Notes: generated from the letters alone by a model not told the origin. A stretch of DNA of 64,000 nucleotides from Solirubrum koreensis (GCF_039541855.1 NZ_BAABHA010000010.1:310001-374000), one strand, 5' to 3'. Counted from the first letter of the stretch, positions 6,385 to 15,342 are shown. Program-made: numbers and translations.

Positions 6385-8973
6385 ATGGCTGAAGGCGAAA
6401 AGATCATTTCCATCAACATCGAAGACGAGATGCGCGGTGCGTATATCGACTATTCGATGTCCGTTATTATTTCCCGCGCCCTGCCCGACGTGCGCGACGG
6501 CTTGAAGCCCGTGCACCGCCGCGTGCTTTACGGCATGAGCGAGTTGGGCGTATCCTACAACAAAGCCCATAAGAAAAGCGCCCGTATCGTGGGCGAAGTG
6601 CTGGGCAAATACCACCCGCACGGCGACTCCTCCGTGTATGACACCATGGTGCGCATGGCCCAGGACTGGAGCCTGCGCTACCCGCTCGTCGACGGGCAGG
6701 GCAACTTCGGTTCCATCGACGGCGACTCGCCGGCCGCTATGCGTTACACCGAAGCCCGCCTCAAGCGCTTGGCCGACGAAATGCTGGGCGACCTGGACAA
6801 GGACACGGTAGACTTTCAGGCAAACTTCGATGACTCCCTGGAAGAGCCGTCGGTGATGCCCGCCAAGTTTCCCAACCTGTTGGTAAACGGTTCCTCCGGC
6901 ATTGCCGTGGGTATGGCCACCAACATGGCTCCGCACAACCTGACCGAAGTAGTGGACGGCATCATTGCCTACCTCGATAACGATCAGATTACCATTCAGG
7001 AGCTCATGGAGTACGTAAAGGCTCCTGACTTCCCCACAGGCGGCATTATTTACGGCTACGAAGGCGTCCGCCAGGCGCTGGAAACCGGCCGCGGCCGTAT
7101 CGTAATGCGCGCCAAAACGCACTACGAAACCACAGCTACCGGTAAGGAGCAAATCGTGGTGACCGAGATTCCCTACATGGTCAACAAAGCGGCCATGATT
7201 ACCCGTACGGCGGAGCTCATCAACGAGAAGCGCATCGAGGGTATTTCCGACTTGCGCGATGAGTCGGACCGCGACGGTATGCGTGTGGTGTACGATCTGA
7301 AGCGCGACGCCGTGCCGCAGGTAGTCTTGAACAACCTGTTCAAGTACACCCAGCTGCAAAGTACCTTCGGCGTGAACAACGTGGCCTTGGTGAAAGGCCG
7401 CCCCATGACGCTCAACCTCTACGACCTGATCCATCACTTCGTGGAGCACCGCGGCGATGTTATCGTGCGACGCACCCGGTTTGAGCTGGCCGAAGCCAAA
7501 AAGCGCGCCCACATCCTCGAAGGCCTGCTGATTGCCCTCGACCACTTGGATGAGGTAATTGCCATCATCCGCGGCTCCCGCGACCCGGAGCTGGCCCGCA
7601 CGCAGCTTATTGAGCGGTTTACGCTCAGCGACGTGCAGGCCCGCGCCATCTTGGATATGCGTCTGCAGCGCCTCACCGGCCTGGAGCGCGACAAGATCGT
7701 GAACGAGTACAACGAACTCATGAAGCTCATCGATTACCTGAACTCGGTACTCGATTCGCCGGTGCTGCAGCGTCAGATCATCAAAGACGAGCTAATCGAA
7801 ATTCGGGAGCGGTACGGCGACGCCCGCCGCACGGAAATCGAGTACGCCGGTGGCGACATTGATTTTGAGTCGCTGATTGCCGAGGAGTCGATGGTTATTA
7901 CCATTTCGAACGAAGGCTACATCAAGCGTACCTCGCTCGACGAATACCGGGCCCAGGGTCGCGGCGGTACCGGTGCAAAGGGAGCTTCTACCAAGGAGTC
8001 GGACTTTACGTCGCATCTGTTCGTTGCCTCCACCCACGACTTCCTGCTGCTCTTCACCGAAGGCGGCCGTTTGTACTGGATTAAGGCCTACGAGTTACCA
8101 GAGGGAGGGAAGGCTGCCAAAGGCCGCCCCATCCAGAACCTGATTCCCGACCTGGCTACCGACCCCGTACGCTCCGTGCTGAACGTACGCGACCTGCGCG
8201 ACCCGGATTACGCTCAAAACAACTACTTGATGTTCTGCACCGAGCAGGGCACGGTAAAGAAAACGACCCTCGAAGCGTACTCGCGTCCCCGTGCCGCCGG
8301 TATCAACGCCATTACCATCAACGAAGGCGACCGTTTGCTCGACGTGCAGCTGACGACGGGTACCAGCGAGGTTATTTTGGCCTCCAGCAACGGGCGAGCC
8401 GTACGCTTCAACGAAGCCAACGTACGTCCAATGGGCCGTACCGCCGCCGGTGTGCGTGGTATCACGTTGGCCGATGACGGCAAAGACCGCGTGGTGGGTA
8501 TGGTTTGCCTAGCCGATCCGCAAAAGGAGTTGCTCGTTGTATCCGAGAACGGATACGGCAAGCGCAGCCCCATCGACGACTACCGCATTACCAACCGCGG
8601 CGCCAAGGGTGTAAGCACCCTTAAAGTGACCGACAAAACCGGGGCACTGGTGTCGATTAAGGACGTAGCCGACGACGATGACCTGATGATTATCAATCGT
8701 TCGGGCATCACCATCCGCATGCACGTTGCCGATGTGCGTTCTATTGGCCGTGCCACGCAAGGTGTGCGCCTGATTAAAATCAGCGAGGGCGACGAAATTT
8801 CGTCGGTAGCGAAAGTAGCTGCCGATGACAAAGAGCTCGAGCTGATGGATTCCGACGCCGGCGAAGGCGTGTTGGTGGCAACTGAAGACAGCCAAGAGGA
8901 GGGAGGCGCAACCGCCTCTGCAGCCTCGTCTGATGCCACTTCGGGCACCGATGATGAGTTAAGCATTTCCTGA
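6385..8973 (+). CDS. gyrA: DNA gyrase subunit A
   Basis: 862 residues, full length. GyrA cuts and rejoins DNA in the A2B2 gyrase that introduces negative supercoils. The N-terminal breakage-reunion domain is present with the catalytic Tyr121 in AAMRYTEARL. The quinolone-resistance region HPHGDSSVYDTMVRMAQ keeps the sensitive-type Ser (82) and Asp (86). The C-terminal domain has the beta-pinwheel repeats (about 500-820), including a gyrase-box-like segment around QGRGGTGAKG. It ends in a long acidic Ser/Glu/Asp tail. The ATG at 6385 is preferred over an in-frame TTG six bases earlier because MAEGEKIISINIEDEM is the normal family start. A strong terminator follows 9 bases after the stop. gyrB is not in the window. 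Confidence 0.97.
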   Translation: MAEGEKIISINIEDEMRGAYIDYSMSVIISRALPDVRDGLKPVHRRVLYGMSELGVSYNKAHKKSARIVGEVLGKYHPHGDSSVYDTMVRMAQDWSLRYPLVDGQGNFGSIDGDSPAAMRYTEARLKRLADEMLGDLDKDTVDFQANFDDSLEEPSVMPAKFPNLLVNGSSGIAVGMATNMAPHNLTEVVDGIIAYLDNDQITIQELMEYVKAPDFPTGGIIYGYEGVRQALETGRGRIVMRAKTHYETTATGKEQIVVTEIPYMVNKAAMITRTAELINEKRIEGISDLRDESDRDGMRVVYDLKRDAVPQVVLNNLFKYTQLQSTFGVNNVALVKGRPMTLNLYDLIHHFVEHRGDVIVRRTRFELAEAKKRAHILEGLLIALDHLDEVIAIIRGSRDPELARTQLIERFTLSDVQARAILDMRLQRLTGLERDKIVNEYNELMKLIDYLNSVLDSPVLQRQIIKDELIEIRERYGDARRTEIEYAGGDIDFESLIAEESMVITISNEGYIKRTSLDEYRAQGRGGTGAKGASTKESDFTSHLFVASTHDFLLLFTEGGRLYWIKAYELPEGGKAAKGRPIQNLIPDLATDPVRSVLNVRDLRDPDYAQNNYLMFCTEQGTVKKTTLEAYSRPRAAGINAITINEGDRLLDVQLTTGTSEVILASSNGRAVRFNEANVRPMGRTAAGVRGITLADDGKDRVVGMVCLADPQKELLVVSENGYGKRSPIDDYRITNRGAKGVSTLKVTDKTGALVSIKDVADDDDLMIINRSGITIRMHVADVRSIGRATQGVRLIKISEGDEISSVAKVAADDKELELMDSDAGEGVLVATEDSQEEGGATASAASSDATSGTDDELSIS

Positions 8974-8982
8974 ACCATGTAG

Positions 8983-9016
8983 GTCGCTTCCCCGTTTGGG
9001 AAGCGACTTCTTTTTT
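8983..9016 (+). terminator. Intrinsic terminator of gyrA
   Basis: GTCGCTTCCC (8983-8992) pairs with GGGAAGCGAC (8998-9007) around CGTTT, followed by TTCTTTTTTG. It ends only 22 bases before the next start codon, so the TPR gene either has its own promoter inside or beyond this hairpin or depends on readthrough. Confidence 0.85.
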
Positions 9017-9038
9017 GTTTCCCTTCCTCAACAACTCC

Positions 9039-10169
9039 ATGAAGAAGATTTTTCTGACCCTCGCAGCGGCGCTAGTTCTACAGGGCGCCATGGCGCAGAA
9101 CTCTGCCGTTACCAATGCCATTATCATGCAAAAGAATGGCACCCTGGACAAAGCCCGTGTAGAAATTGATAAGGCAATAGCTAATCCCAAGACTTCGGAA
9201 AAGGCCAAGACGTGGTACACCCGCGGCGAGATTTACGAAGCCATGGCGCAAAGCCCTATTTACAAAAAGTCGTTAGGGGATACAGACGGTTCGAAAATCG
9301 CGTTTGAGTCGTATCAAAAAGCCATTGCGCTGGAAGGAAAAGACAGCGACTATGGAAAGCAGGCCGCGCAGCGCATGGATAATTTCTATGGCATTGCGCT
9401 CAACGCTGGTGTAGAAAGCTACAACGCCCAGAAGTACGACGAGGCGTTGGCTTCCTACAAAATGGCCAATCAAATTCGTCCGCAAGACACCACTGCCTTG
9501 CTGTACGCTGCATTTGCATCGGAAGCAAAGCAGGATTACGGGCAAGCGAGGGAGAACTACAATAAGTTGATGGCCATCAACTACAAGTCGCCGCAGATGT
9601 ACAACCGCTTGCTGCAAATGGCCCGTCAGGAAAAGAACGAAGCTGAAGCTGCAAAAGTGGTGCAGCAAGCCTTAGCCGCATACCCGAACAACAAAGTCTT
9701 TTTGCTGGAAGACCTGAACATGACGCTGAGCTCGGGACGCGGTACCGAGGCCATCGACAAGATTCAGAAGGTAATTGCTGCGGACCCCAATAACTCAAAC
9801 CTGTATTCGGTGCTGGGCTCAGTGTATGAGCAAAGCAAGCAGCCTGAACTGGCATTAGCTGCGCACAAGAAGGCCGTTGAGTTGGATCCTAAGAACTTCG
9901 ATTCGCAGTACAACCTGGGTGTGTACTACTTTAACAAAGGCGCTGAAATTTATAAGGCCGTCAATAAGATGGACTTGAAGACTTATCAGGCCAAGGGTAA
10001 AAAGATGGAAGGCGACGGTAAGAAATTTATGGAACAAGCCATTCCGTATTTCGAAACCGCCATCCAACTCAATCCGAAAGAAAAGGCTGTGTCTTCGGCA
10101 TTGCAGAAAGCTTACACTAGTGTAGGTCGTAAAGCAGATGCTGAACGCTTAGCTGCTCAGTCGAAGTAG
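9039..10169 (+). CDS. Secreted tetratricopeptide-repeat protein
   Basis: 376 residues starting MKKIFLTLAAALVLQGAMAQ, a typical signal peptide with cleavage after AMA; the longer frame from 9015 only adds residues in front of it. The mature protein is built of TPR units, clearest at about residues 135-175 (VESYNAQKYDEALASYKMA) and 255-310 (LYSVLGSVYEQSKQPELALA, NLGVYYFNKGAEIYKAVNK). It is likely a periplasmic scaffold. Codon choice is less GC-biased than in gyrA next door. Close relatives occur throughout Cytophagales as tetratricopeptide repeat proteins of unknown role. Terminators on both sides show that it is transcribed alone. Confidence 0.75.
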   Translation: MKKIFLTLAAALVLQGAMAQNSAVTNAIIMQKNGTLDKARVEIDKAIANPKTSEKAKTWYTRGEIYEAMAQSPIYKKSLGDTDGSKIAFESYQKAIALEGKDSDYGKQAAQRMDNFYGIALNAGVESYNAQKYDEALASYKMANQIRPQDTTALLYAAFASEAKQDYGQARENYNKLMAINYKSPQMYNRLLQMARQEKNEAEAAKVVQQALAAYPNNKVFLLEDLNMTLSSGRGTEAIDKIQKVIAADPNNSNLYSVLGSVYEQSKQPELALAAHKKAVELDPKNFDSQYNLGVYYFNKGAEIYKAVNKMDLKTYQAKGKKMEGDGKKFMEQAIPYFETAIQLNPKEKAVSSALQKAYTSVGRKADAERLAAQSK

Positions 10170-10177
10170 GAGGATAC

Positions 10178-10211
10178 AAAAGCGGGCCACCTAACGAGGT
10201 GGCCCGCTTTT
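10178..10211 (+). terminator. Intrinsic terminator after TPR gene
   Basis: A perfect 14-bp stem, AAAAGCGGGCCACC (10178-10191) with GGTGGCCCGCTTTT (10198-10211), encloses the loop TAACGA. It marks the left edge of the AT-rich stretch. Confidence 0.82.
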
Positions 10212-10859
10212 AAAGAACATTACTTAACATAATATAAATTATATAACAAAAATCTACGTTTGGCTTGGCTCGTTGTTTATTTGTTGTTTATGCTTTGAAA
10301 TTAATATTCATCTGGTTTGTAGAATTTCATTTAGTTAGGTCAATCATCGTGATGAGTTTCTGCTGAATGAGTTTAATCCTTACTGTTGACTTGTTTGTTG
10401 AATACTATTTATGTGTTGTGAGTCGTGCTTTTTCTTTTTTTGCAGATAAGAGTTCTATACTAAAAGTTCTAATGTTTAGACTCTTATTGAGGAGTTGACA
10501 GTTTTGGGCCAGCCGGGTGTTGTGAATTTTTTGTGTAGCTGTTTCATGTTGCCATTAGTTCTGCTATTTAAGCTTCTGACGATGCTTTGCGTTATTCCAT
10601 CCACGGCAGCCTACTTTTTGTTTTGGATAGCTTAACTGGCTCTGTAGTCCCCTCTGCTACTTTCTTTTTTGAGGACTCCCCTTTCCTTTTCCCCCTTTGT
10701 TAGATAGATTTTATTGGTTTGTGTATTGTGAGTCTCTAAGTATGAAAGTGGGTGCACTAAGTATTAAATAGTACAAAAAGTTTATTTCGGTATTACTACT
10801 TTATACTTTTTATGCTTTATTGTTTCTTTATATACTTCTGTTCTTAGTACCTTTGAACT
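10212..10859. other. AT-rich, T-skewed non-coding stretch
   Basis: About 650 bases with strikingly low GC and an excess of T over A on the plus strand, in contrast to the GC-rich flanks. No reading frame of useful length exists on either strand and I see no tRNA, no long repeat and no IS end. It contains a weak inverted pair TAAGAGT / ACTCTTA around 10446-10486. The last part reads into the promoter of the next gene. It looks like horizontally acquired or decayed DNA. Confidence 0.6.
10848..10855 (+). promoter_or_regulatory. -7 box placed for a leaderless transcript
   Basis: TACCTTTG matches the Bacteroidota -7 consensus TAnnTTTG and ends only 4 bases before the ATG at 10860. With the usual spacing, the transcript would begin at or very near the start codon. 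No good TTTG -33 element is visible at the usual distance. Confidence 0.55.
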
Positions 10860-11834
10860 ATGCCAAAGACAATCGATTATCCCCGCACTTCGTATCTAGG
10901 AGCTTGGGAAGCTGCTGAAGTAGTAGATGATACGGGTGGAAAGTGTTCTGTAGAAGCATGTGCTCGTAAGCTTAACCGCAAGGTTAGCGGCAGCTTTAAG
11001 GCTATCCTTGGATCTGCTGTTAAGTTCGGGCTACTAACTAGCAAACGGGAACTGCTTACTACCACCAATCTTTTCAGGCGCATTAAACATGCGTATGACA
11101 AGCAAGAAGAAAAGATATTTCATCGGGAGGCTTTTCTTCACCCTCCACTCTTTACCCACATCTGTCGGAAGTTCCGCAACCGCGAACTACCCGTGCATAT
11201 GTTCGATGTGATGCTGGTGCGTGAATTCGGTGTGGAAGAAATAAATGCGCAATCAGTAGCCAAAGCATTTTTGGATGGTGCCCGAATGGTTGATGTCATA
11301 GACGAGCGCAACATTATTGCAGACATCGATAAACTAGCTCAGGCTATACCACGTCGTGATGTGGCTAGTCCGGAAATGCCCGTAAATCTGTTCCCTACTC
11401 AGAACCCGTCTACTGCAGTAGTATTACCTGTAGTGCCTGCGGTTACTTCAGCAGTATTACCAGATGCTGTTTCCTCCTTATTCGGCTTAACCCCCACACA
11501 GGCAACTGACACAACGCCACCGGCACAAACTCATATACCCGCCGAACGGCCAGCGGAAACAGGCAGCCGAGCACATACTATTACCAAGCCTGCCGACCAG
11601 TTACCACAATCAGGTATATCAACAACACGACCCATATACCAAGCGGCTCCAGCCACTATGGATTACATAAGAGCCGAAAGTCAGTCGCTAAACACTGCAA
11701 CTGAACCTGCAACTCATTATACCATCCATATCAGCGGCCCGGGCATTGATTCTCAGCTGGCAGTTCAGGATCGGGCTGATCTTAACATAGTGTCAGCCCT
11801 TCTCGAAAAGATTAGAAAGCAGCTTCCAGAATAA
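10860..11834 (+). CDS. Uncharacterised protein with HTH-like N-terminal domain
   Basis: 324 residues that I do not recognise by name. Residues 1-150 look like a compact, mostly helical domain: YPRTSYLGAWEAAEVVDDTGG, then SGSFKAILGSAVKFGLL, which has the feel of a winged helix, then AFLHPPLFTHICRKFRNRELP and LVREFGVEEINAQSVAKAFL. Residues 165-280 are a low-complexity Pro/Thr/Ala linker. The last 40 residues (YTIHISGPGIDSQLAV then DLNIVSALLEKIRKQL) form a second conserved-looking block, as if two domains are tethered. The gene sits in an AT-rich island, its codon use is less GC-rich than its neighbours, and the -7 box almost touches the ATG. This suggests recent transfer; a link to DNA or to defence is only a guess. 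Confidence 0.6.
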   Translation: MPKTIDYPRTSYLGAWEAAEVVDDTGGKCSVEACARKLNRKVSGSFKAILGSAVKFGLLTSKRELLTTTNLFRRIKHAYDKQEEKIFHREAFLHPPLFTHICRKFRNRELPVHMFDVMLVREFGVEEINAQSVAKAFLDGARMVDVIDERNIIADIDKLAQAIPRRDVASPEMPVNLFPTQNPSTAVVLPVVPAVTSAVLPDAVSSLFGLTPTQATDTTPPAQTHIPAERPAETGSRAHTITKPADQLPQSGISTTRPIYQAAPATMDYIRAESQSLNTATEPATHYTIHISGPGIDSQLAVQDRADLNIVSALLEKIRKQLPE

Positions 11835-12000
11835 TATGTTGGCATAAGCAAAAGCTTCTACCCTACTTAGCCTAAATATGTAATAGAACGGAATATAATT
11901 ATGTTAACCAGAGTTTTCAAACCCGACCCTCTCAGTCGAGTTACTGTACTTGTAAACGGACCTGTGGTCGATACGCAGCAGGCATAAATGCCTTTTGTTC

Positions 12001-12008
12001 TACCTTTG
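12001..12008 (+). promoter_or_regulatory. -7 box for the epimerase gene
   Basis: TACCTTTG, a full match to TAnnTTTG, lies 72 bases before the epimerase ATG. The TTTG at 11994-11997 is too close to be the -33 element. The gap 11835-12000 shows nothing else that I recognise. Confidence 0.5.
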
Positions 12009-12079
12009 CTCCTCTCTGAACAGTACCCACACCGGAATCGACGGAGTACTTAAGGGGTACATCCTTTGCTGGCAACCGC

Positions 12080-13066
12080 ATGCATACGGTTTTAGTAACG
12101 GGCTGCGCGGGCTTTATCGGCTCACACCTGTGTGAACGGCTACTAGCCGACGGTTTCCGCGTACTTGGCCTGGATAATTTCGATCCTTTTTACCCGCGTG
12201 CGCTAAAGGAGCAGAACCTCTCAGCCGTCCGGAAACACCCACAGTTCAACTTTCAGGAACTGGATTTACGCAGTGGAGTAAGGGCCCTCGATGCCGCATG
12301 GCCCCACGAAACACCCGACCTGGTGGTACACCTGGCGGCCAAGGCAGGCGTGGGCCCTTCCGTACACGAGCCCCTCGCCTACCTCGATAACAACGTTCTG
12401 GGAACCGGGCACCTGCTGGAGTGGATGCGCCAACGCCCGGTTTCACGGTTGCTGTTCGCCTCATCCTCGTCTGTATACGGAAACACGCGGCGGTTGCCGT
12501 TTCAAGAAACCGAGCCTCTGCAACTAGCTTGCATTTCCCCCTACGCCACCACCAAGCTGGCCGGCGAGGAACTGACGTTTACCTACCACCACCTGTACCG
12601 TTTGAACGTGCTCAATGCCCGCTTTTTTACGGTATACGGTCCGCGGCAACGCCCCGATTTAGCCATTCACAAGTTTGTGAGGCTACTGCAAGCCGGACAA
12701 ACCATTCCCGTATTCGGGGATGGCACAACGGCCCGCGACTATACCTACGTAGCCGATATCATCGACGGCATTGTACGCGGAGTGAAGTATTTGCTGGTTA
12801 ACGAACAGGTATACGAAACCGTGAACTTGGGCAATAACAAGCCGGTGCCGTTGCTGCAACTCATAGAAGCCGTGGCGGAGGCCGTGGGCGTACCCGCACG
12901 GCTTCGCTTTGAGCCTATGCAAGCCGGCGACGTGGACATAACGTTTGCCGATATCAGCAAAGCCCAACGCCTGCTGGGCTATGCGCCCCGTACTCCCCTT
13001 TCCGAAGGCTTGCAAGCTTTCGTGAAATGGCTGAAGGTTTCGGAGCAAACCCCGGCCCTAAAGTAG
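12080..13066 (+). CDS. NAD-dependent sugar epimerase/dehydratase (extended SDR)
   Basis: 328 residues with the extended short-chain dehydrogenase layout. It has a nucleotide-binding GCAGFIGSH at residues 8-16, the acidic residue of the second strand in GLDNFDPFY, a Ser motif in FASSSSVYG and the catalytic Tyr-Lys pair in SPYATTKLAGE. Downstream are the substrate-side signatures FTVYGPRQRPD and FGDGTTARDYTYVADI. The overall pattern is closest to UDP-glucuronate 4-epimerase and related UDP-sugar epimerases. The exact sugar cannot be fixed from sequence. The gene is convergent with the LAB_N/GT2 pair, whose products also handle glycans or lipid-linked sugars. Confidence 0.85.
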   Translation: MHTVLVTGCAGFIGSHLCERLLADGFRVLGLDNFDPFYPRALKEQNLSAVRKHPQFNFQELDLRSGVRALDAAWPHETPDLVVHLAAKAGVGPSVHEPLAYLDNNVLGTGHLLEWMRQRPVSRLLFASSSSVYGNTRRLPFQETEPLQLACISPYATTKLAGEELTFTYHHLYRLNVLNARFFTVYGPRQRPDLAIHKFVRLLQAGQTIPVFGDGTTARDYTYVADIIDGIVRGVKYLLVNEQVYETVNLGNNKPVPLLQLIEAVAEAVGVPARLRFEPMQAGDVDITFADISKAQRLLGYAPRTPLSEGLQAFVKWLKVSEQTPALK

Positions 13067-13081
13067 AACGCCCCTATCGAA

Positions 13082-13780
13082 CTAGCGTGAGTGAAGCGGC
13101 GGTAGCTCTTCGGTGACTTGTTCTGCTGCACGGGCAGGCGGCCCCGTGTGCCGTTCTTCCCGACGCAGCAGCATGATGTTACGGCCGTACACCACCGCAC
13201 CAAAAACATTACCCAGAATAAGCACCACATCAACGGGACGACGCGCCAGCGCGTAAACCAGGATCAGCAGGGACCCCACCAGACTCACTACCCAAAATCC
13301 AAGAGGCAAGACGGATTCCCCTTTGCGTTCCGAATAAGCCCATTGGTACACGAAACGCAGCAGAAAAATAAACTGCCCCAAGGCCCCCAGCACCAATACC
13401 CCACCCGGTATGCGGTTGCGTAGCATGGCTGCAAGGCTGAAATGCTGATTGCCTACCACAAACCAGCCAAGCACCGCCAGGGGAAAAACATAAGCGGCGG
13501 CCCGGAACCAACCGCTAAGCTTGAGCCATTCGCCCAGCAGCTGCAGGTTCCGGATGTAAATAATGTAGCTGATGAGCTGGGCCCCCAGAATAATTGGGTC
13601 GTGCCGCAGCATACCGTAAAGGATCATCAGCAAAGACGAAACCAGGCTGATTTGCCAGAATAAGGTGGGTACCAGAACGCGTTTGGCCTGTTCGCTTTGC
13701 ACCCACTGGAGCACAATGCGGCTGGAAAACAGCAGCTGCGAAGCAAGGCCCGTAACCAGCGCAAGGGTTTCGCTTTCCAT
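13082..13780 (-). CDS. Membrane protein with two LAB_N domains
   Basis: 232 residues, nearly all transmembrane. The start at 13780 places MESETLALVTGLASQLLFS 8 bases after the GT2 stop; the longer frame overlaps the GT2 gene and is a shadow. Two copies of the lipid-A-disaccharide-synthase N-terminal (LAB_N) domain are visible. Each follows the pattern RxxxQWxxSE...P..FWxxSLxxSLLxLxY....D....G......Y.RN: residues 11-80 (RIVLQWVQSEQAK, LFWQISLVSSLL, ISYIIYIRNLQ) and 132-205 (RFVYQWAYSERKGE, GFWVVSLVGSLL, AVVYGRNIML). Single LAB_N proteins commonly accompany ArnC-like glycosyltransferases, as here. Likely role: inner-membrane partner in lipid-linked sugar transfer. Confidence 0.82.
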   Translation of the reverse strand: MESETLALVTGLASQLLFSSRIVLQWVQSEQAKRVLVPTLFWQISLVSSLLMILYGMLRHDPIILGAQLISYIIYIRNLQLLGEWLKLSGWFRAAAYVFPLAVLGWFVVGNQHFSLAAMLRNRIPGGVLVLGALGQFIFLLRFVYQWAYSERKGESVLPLGFWVVSLVGSLLILVYALARRPVDVVLILGNVFGAVVYGRNIMLLRREERHTGPPARAAEQVTEELPPLHSR

Positions 13781-13788
13781 GGCCTTGT

Positions 13789-14544
13789 TTACGATGCCGC
13801 GTGGGAGTGCTGCTCCCCGATTTCGTAGTTTTTCCAGCGCGAGCGGATCCACCGGTACCCAAAGGTATCGACCAACGGTTTCCAGAGCCGGTTCCAGAGG
13901 TTGTACTTGGCGGTACCGGCAAAGCGCGGAAAATGCCGCACAGGCAATTGCTTTACTTTTCCGCCTTGCAATTGCACCAACGCCCCCAGAAAGCGGTGCA
14001 TGCCGTGGAATAGCGGGATGCGGCGGGCATAATCGGCTTTGAGGATTTTCAGCGGGCAACCGGTGTCTTCAATGCCGTCGTTGATCAGCAGGCGCCGAAA
14101 ATTATTGGCCACCTTCGACGATAGTTTCTTAACCGGCGAGTCCTGGCGCTGGGCCCGGATGCCCGTGACCATGTCGTACTCGGGGAAAAACGGCAGCAAA
14201 GCCAGAAAGTCCATGGGCGTGGTCTGGATATCGGAGTCGATGTACCCAATAAGGCTGCCGCGGGCGTGGTCGATGCCGGCTTTCAGGGCCGTTGACAGCC
14301 CCCGGTTGTGCGCCAACGACACGAACTCGTAACGCGCATCCTGCCGGCAGATATCGCGCATAATGGGCAGCGAGTTATCGGTGGAGCCATCGTTGACGAA
14401 CAAAACCGTGGTGGCCACGGGGGCCACGGCCAGGTAGTGGTTCATTTCCACCACAAACTGACGAAGGCTTTCTTCTTCGTTGTACACGGGTACCAGCACC
14501 GTGAAGGATTGAGTGGCCAGAAAGTCCGGATCAACTGATGACAT
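13789..14544 (-). CDS. Family 2 glycosyltransferase, ArnC/DPM1-like
   Basis: 251 residues. It has the GT-A fold signatures TVLVPVYNEEESL at the N terminus, FVNDGSTDNSL for nucleotide binding, and SLIGYIDSDIQTTP with the metal-binding DxD. The RGLSTALKAGIDHARG segment is typical of the polyprenyl-phosphate mannosyl/glucosyl/undecaprenyl transferase group. RFAGTAKYNLWNRLWKPLVD near the C terminus fits the amphipathic membrane-associating part. Probable reaction: transfer of a nucleotide sugar to a polyprenyl phosphate. The LAB_N protein gene follows 8 bases downstream in the same operon, a known pairing in envelope lipid modification. Confidence 0.85.
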   Translation of the reverse strand: MSSVDPDFLATQSFTVLVPVYNEEESLRQFVVEMNHYLAVAPVATTVLFVNDGSTDNSLPIMRDICRQDARYEFVSLAHNRGLSTALKAGIDHARGSLIGYIDSDIQTTPMDFLALLPFFPEYDMVTGIRAQRQDSPVKKLSSKVANNFRRLLINDGIEDTGCPLKILKADYARRIPLFHGMHRFLGALVQLQGGKVKQLPVRHFPRFAGTAKYNLWNRLWKPLVDTFGYRWIRSRWKNYEIGEQHSHAAS

Positions 14545-14658
14545 AGGCTAAGGAAACGGCGGGCGCAAAGTACAAATGAAATTCAGGCCCGCATGGAGCA
14601 ACTCCGCAAGGCCGGCGGGCAACATATGGAACCAGGAGGGCCAAACGACCGAAAGAAA

Positions 14659-14687
14659 CCGCGTGCAACCGTAGCCGGTGCACGCGG
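14659..14687. repeat. 9-bp hairpin before an outer-membrane protein gene
   Basis: CCGCGTGCA (14659-14667) pairs with TGCACGCGG (14679-14687), 32 bases before the ATG at 14719. Possibly a leader structure or part of the divergent control region with the GT2 operon. Confidence 0.45.
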
Positions 14688-14718
14688 CTCATGGCTCCAA
14701 ACGTTACCCCTACTTTCC

Positions 14719-15342
14719 ATGAAACGACACTGTGCTCCTCTATTTTGTTGCCTGATCGTATTTACCGCCTCCTCAGCCGCATTTGCCCAGGTACCCAGTA
14801 CCACCGCAACGGATAGCCCCGCCCGTACACATCAGCTGAAGCTTGGGCTGCGCTCCACCTATTACGACGGCTTGCTGCCCTCAGCCGCTTACGAATGGCA
14901 GGTAGCCCCGCAGCTCTCCATTGAAGTGGGCGGAAGTTTCCTGATGGGCTCCTCCAAAAGCGGCTGGGACTACGTGGATGGATCGGGCGACATTTCCCGC
15001 AACCGCTATACCAGAAGCCACCTAAGCGCGGCAGTGTTTGGGCAAGCCAGGTATTATTTACAGGCCAGTAAGGCTCCCCTAACGGGGTGGTACCTGGGCC
15101 TGGGGTTGCAATCCACCTACTCCTATTACCGCATCAGGTTCACCGAGGGCGGCACGGGTTCTACCCAGTACGCCCGCTTTCTGGTGCAGCCACAACTGCG
15201 GATCGGACGCCAGTGGGCCTTGGGTCAACGCCTCAGCTTAGACACCTACCTGGGCCTCGATTACGTTCCGAATAACAATGGTAACGGCATTGGCGGGCGG
15301 TTACGGCCAGCTACCGGTGTGCAATTGGGCTATCGGTTCTAG
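14719..15342 (+). CDS. Outer-membrane beta-barrel protein, uncharacterised
   Basis: 207 residues beginning MKRHCAPLFCCLIVFTASSA, a signal peptide with cleavage after AFAQ; the upstream in-frame extension reads through a hairpin and has no signal, so I rejected it. The mature chain has alternating strand-like segments (LKLGLRSTYYDG, YEWQVAPQLSIEVGGSF, YYLQASKAPLTGWYLGLGLQ) and ends GVQLGYRF, the C-terminal aromatic signature of outer-membrane barrels. About 8 strands would fit the size. Function unknown. The TAG stop overlaps the TAG of convergent hisIE in the four bases CTAG (15339-15342), so the two transcripts must overlap tail to tail. Confidence 0.7.
   Translation: MKRHCAPLFCCLIVFTASSAAFAQVPSTTATDSPARTHQLKLGLRSTYYDGLLPSAAYEWQVAPQLSIEVGGSFLMGSSKSGWDYVDGSGDISRNRYTRSHLSAAVFGQARYYLQASKAPLTGWYLGLGLQSTYSYYRIRFTEGGTGSTQYARFLVQPQLRIGRQWALGQRLSLDTYLGLDYVPNNNGNGIGGRLRPATGVQLGYRF

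Noticed and set aside
6139..7545. 468-codon open frame on the minus strand across the start of gyrA
   Set aside because: It is antisense to gyrA in a GC-rich codon phase, has a His/Val/Gly-rich composition typical of shadow frames, and no family motif.
10212..11834. Prophage or insertion sequence in the AT-rich island
   Set aside because: No integrase, transposase, terminal inverted repeat or structural phage gene is visible.
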